This document shows positions 61,690 through 64,000 of a stretch of 64,000 nucleotides of DNA, one piece after another (positions within the stretch are counted from its first letter, which is position 1; each line of letters begins with the position of its first letter). The stretch is from Phytobacter ursingii (GTDB lineage: Bacteria > Pseudomonadota > Gammaproteobacteria > Enterobacterales > Enterobacteriaceae), in assembly GCA_901456055.1 (NCBI GenBank), contig CABDWT010000004.1, positions 682,001 through 746,000 on the forward strand, in the 5' to 3' direction. A program made the position numbers and the translations under genes. The notes beneath the pieces were generated by a model. It was not told where the DNA came from, did not search any database, and was given only the letters and a program-made list of their open reading frames with translations.

Positions 61690-62841
61690 TTAGTCTTTGT
61701 GATCTTCAATCACGGCCAGCAGCAATTTGATCGTGCCGAAGAGTAGACAGCAGACTAACAACCAGCTTGCCAGCAGGTAGCCGCACCGGGGAAAACTGGA
61801 CTCTTCCGGTTGTTGTGGTGAACTGATAACCGACAACACTTTGAGTTTACGTGCCGCTTCCAGGCGTGTTTTTTCAATGGCTTTGATCGCCATCGTGTAG
61901 ATTTCGGTATCGAAGGTGACGCGGGCTTTAATCTCGTCAAAGTCAGCCGCCATGCTGTTAAGTTTCTTATCGCCTGGCGCGGTGATTTTGTTCTGTTCTG
62001 CATCGATCTGTGCCTGCAGGGCTTTTACTGAGTTACGAATGCTAATGACCTGGGGCGCATCTTCACGCAAGTAACTCAGTAAATTACGCAGCTCGGCTTC
62101 CAGCTCAACTTTTTTACCTTGCAACGTCATCACCAGCGATGTGGCCGCCGTTGCGGAGACCTCAGGGTCGAGGATGTTGTTCTGATTCTGATAATTCAGT
62201 AATTCCGCTTTACTTTTATCCAGGCGAACACGGGCCTGCCGTAATTCTTCCTGGGCGAAGTTCTGCTGGTCTCGGGCGATTTTATGGGAGAGCTCGTTAA
62301 TAAAACGCTCTGACTCTTTGAGGACTGCGTTATTAAACCGCTGTGAGAACTCTGGTGTAAAACCCTGAGTCTGAATCGTCAGCAAACCGGTTTTGTCATC
62401 AAAGATCACAGAGATACGATCGCGGTAGTAATTGAGGAATTGTTCTGCCGTTGTGTCTTTAGACAGATGATAAATAAAATCCAGCCCGCTATGGCTCCAT
62501 GCATCGTGAAAATTGAGCTGCTTGTCGAGTACTTTCAACATATCCGCTGAGTTGATGTACTCCTTTAAATAGAGAGAGTCTTCGCCAGAGCTGGAGGTGG
62601 AGGCGCCCAGCAGCAATCCGACATTCAGGCTGGAAGCTTCGATGTCGCTGGGACGTTTTACCGCGACCTTCGATTCGCTCATATAGCGAGGCTGGCTGAA
62701 AATCACCAAATAGATGACGAGTAACGCCATCGGGGCGGCAATAACAATCCAGGCAAGATGCTGCTGGATCCAGGCAAGGTTAAATTTGGCCGTACACGCG
62801 CGTAGCGAGGAAGCCAGTAACTTCACTTTGTGTGTAGACAT
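61690..62841 (-). CDS. kpsE: KpsE, inner-membrane capsule export adaptor
   Basis: A 383-aa PCP-type protein with an N-terminal membrane helix (WIVIAAPMALLVIYLVIF), a periplasmic coiled coil (QEELRQARVRLDKSKAELLNYQNQ...), and a C-terminal helix (YLLASWLLVCCLLFGTIKLLL). It links KpsMT to KpsD. Normal length. Confidence 0.95.
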   Translation of the reverse strand: MSTHKVKLLASSLRACTAKFNLAWIQQHLAWIVIAAPMALLVIYLVIFSQPRYMSESKVAVKRPSDIEASSLNVGLLLGASTSSSGEDSLYLKEYINSADMLKVLDKQLNFHDAWSHSGLDFIYHLSKDTTAEQFLNYYRDRISVIFDDKTGLLTIQTQGFTPEFSQRFNNAVLKESERFINELSHKIARDQQNFAQEELRQARVRLDKSKAELLNYQNQNNILDPEVSATAATSLVMTLQGKKVELEAELRNLLSYLREDAPQVISIRNSVKALQAQIDAEQNKITAPGDKKLNSMAADFDEIKARVTFDTEIYTMAIKAIEKTRLEAARKLKVLSVISSPQQPEESSFPRCGYLLASWLLVCCLLFGTIKLLLAVIEDHKD

Positions 62842-62919
62842 GTCACTTTCAACGTTATTCCCTTCGGCAAAAATCAGCTGATGGGATGACTTATTATTTC
62901 GGTATACACAGGTGAGGAA

Positions 62920-63888
62920 TTAGTCGAAAATCCTGACTAAACCAATCACATCCTGTGATCCATTGGTAATGAGTAGGGTTGAGATGCGGTGTTTGGTCAT
63001 CTTTTCTTCTGCATCGATAATCATGGTGTCTTGCGGCATGGTAATCGGATTGCGAGTCATCATGTCTGCTGCGGTACCCTTGACAAAATCTTCGCATTTT
63101 TCCATGTAACGACGCAGATCGCCGTCGGTAATAATACCTGCCAGCTTGCCATTCGCTTTGACGGCTACCATACCCTGGCAACCGCTGGTCAGTTCCTGAA
63201 TGATTTGACGGAACGTTGCGTCAATATCCACAGAAGGTACATCCGATTGCATCACATCGGTCACGCGGGTCAACAGGCGACGGCCCAGTGAACCACCCGG
63301 ATGATAGCGGGCAAAGTCGTCAGGTTTGAAGTGGCGTTTGTGAATAAGTGCAATCGCCAGGGCATCGCCAATGGCCATTGTCAGGGTGGTGGAGGTTGTC
63401 GGTGCCAGATTATTAGGGCAGGTTTCACTGACCATATTCAACTCAAGGATGGCATCGGCGTATTTTGCCAGCGTCGAGTGTGCATTATTGGTAATAGCGA
63501 TGATTTTATTGCCAAAATTTCTTAATGAAGGCACTAGCTTAAGCACTTCATCAGTTTCACCGCTGGCAGAGATCAGCAGCAGCACATCGTAGGGGGTTAT
63601 CATCCCTAAATCGCCATGGAACGCTTCTGCCGGGTGAACAAAAAAGCTGGGGGTACCGGTTGAGGCGAGGGTTGCAGACATTTTACGTCCGACATGCCCG
63701 GATTTTCCCATGCCGGAGACAATCACATGGCCTTTACAGGCCACAATCAATCTTAATGCGGCGTTGTAGGCTTCCGCATTGATGACTTCTGCCAGATGGC
63801 GGAGGGCGTCACCTTGTTCCGTCAACGTGCTGCGTACGCTGTCAATCAGCGCTTGCTCTTCAGCTTCCGTATTCAAGTCAAAATCCAT
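62920..63888 (-). CDS. kpsF: KpsF, D-arabinose 5-phosphate isomerase
   Basis: A 322-aa enzyme that makes arabinose 5-phosphate for Kdo synthesis. A SIS domain (VIVSGMGKSGHVGRKMSATLASTGTPSFFVHPAEAFHGDLG, LLLISASGETDEVLKL) is followed by two CBS domains (DVMQSDVPSVD, MMTRNPITMPQDTMI). CAGGAAA precedes ATG 63888. It heads the kpsFEDCS operon; promoter region 1 would lie in or beyond the last 110 bp of the window, where I see no gene. Confidence 0.95.
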   Translation of the reverse strand: MDFDLNTEAEEQALIDSVRSTLTEQGDALRHLAEVINAEAYNAALRLIVACKGHVIVSGMGKSGHVGRKMSATLASTGTPSFFVHPAEAFHGDLGMITPYDVLLLISASGETDEVLKLVPSLRNFGNKIIAITNNAHSTLAKYADAILELNMVSETCPNNLAPTTSTTLTMAIGDALAIALIHKRHFKPDDFARYHPGGSLGRRLLTRVTDVMQSDVPSVDIDATFRQIIQELTSGCQGMVAVKANGKLAGIITDGDLRRYMEKCEDFVKGTAADMMTRNPITMPQDTMIIDAEEKMTKHRISTLLITNGSQDVIGLVRIFD

Positions 63889-64000
63889 TTTGTTTCCTGT
63901 TGGTAATCTCTACGTGACGGTCCAGACCACAGTTAACAGGCGCACCGTCACAGCAACCGATTTAGGACATGCCTCTCAGCTGCCAGCCATTTTTCAGAAA

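Overview
The window is chromosomal DNA of an Enterobacteriaceae member close to Escherichia, Citrobacter and Salmonella. The evidence is an AscG-type LacI regulator beside a beta-glucoside PTS permease, a YoaC-like gene, an intact IS5, CP4-57/CP4-44-type island genes (yfjI, yfjJ, yfjP/yeeP, yfjQ, yfjR, flu, radC-like, cbeA, cbtA) and an Escherichia-type kps capsule locus. The species cannot be fixed from the sequence alone.

Layout. (1) 1-7.7 kb is a core-like left flank: a PTS permease with two AscG-type operators and its regulator, a translationally coupled pair that looks like a membrane-acting toxin/effector with a polytopic membrane partner, a few small unknown genes, and yoaC. (2) 7.74-12.75 kb is island A, a wrecked P2-like prophage: integrase tail, dead IS630-family element, truncated CII. 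It still carries two AT-rich cargo genes, an HNH-like protein and an ApeA-like HEPN protein. (3) 12.70-51.21 kb is island B, entered by a P4-type integrase. It has a satellite-like replication/regulation module (12-bp iterons, AlpA, DUF3987, Gp2/YfjJ-like). Next comes a defence block: the IetAS subtilase/AAA+ pair and, across an IS5, a caspase-like protease coupled to an alpha/beta-hydrolase. It continues with yfjP-yfjQ-yfjR and an Ag43 autotransporter, then a nickel/cobalt-type metal resistance block (33.8-45.7 kb) with an MgtA P-type ATPase and four G/C-tract palindromic operators, an IS110-family element, and a yeeS/cbeA/cbtA-type tail that includes an Ivy-like lysozyme inhibitor. (4) 51.16-51.24 kb is a tRNA-Ile(CAU)-type gene on the minus strand; its 3' 49 bp recur at 7743 and 12699 and delimit the two islands. 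(5) 52.4-63.9 kb is an ABC-transporter-dependent capsule locus: kpsM-kpsT-glycosyltransferase reads rightward behind a JUMPstart/ops element and meets the leftward kpsFEDCS operon.

How it works together. The tRNA gene is a landing pad used at least twice, and each arrival brought its own core repeat, probable integrase arm sites and a new hairpin terminator for the tRNA. The islands supply phage defence, adhesion, metal resistance and a type IV toxin-antitoxin. The capsule genes export a polymer probably built by one two-domain glycosyltransferase.

The most notable observations are: the caspase-like/alpha-beta-hydrolase gene pair, which I do not recognise as a named defence system; a 54-bp micro-inversion that has broken the IS110 transposase and whose reversal restores one 412-codon frame; a four-site metal-repressor regulon controlling two unexplained enzymes (a methyltransferase-like protein and a Tat-exported transglutaminase-fold protein); and a capsule locus whose only polymer-specific gene is a single fused glycosyltransferase.
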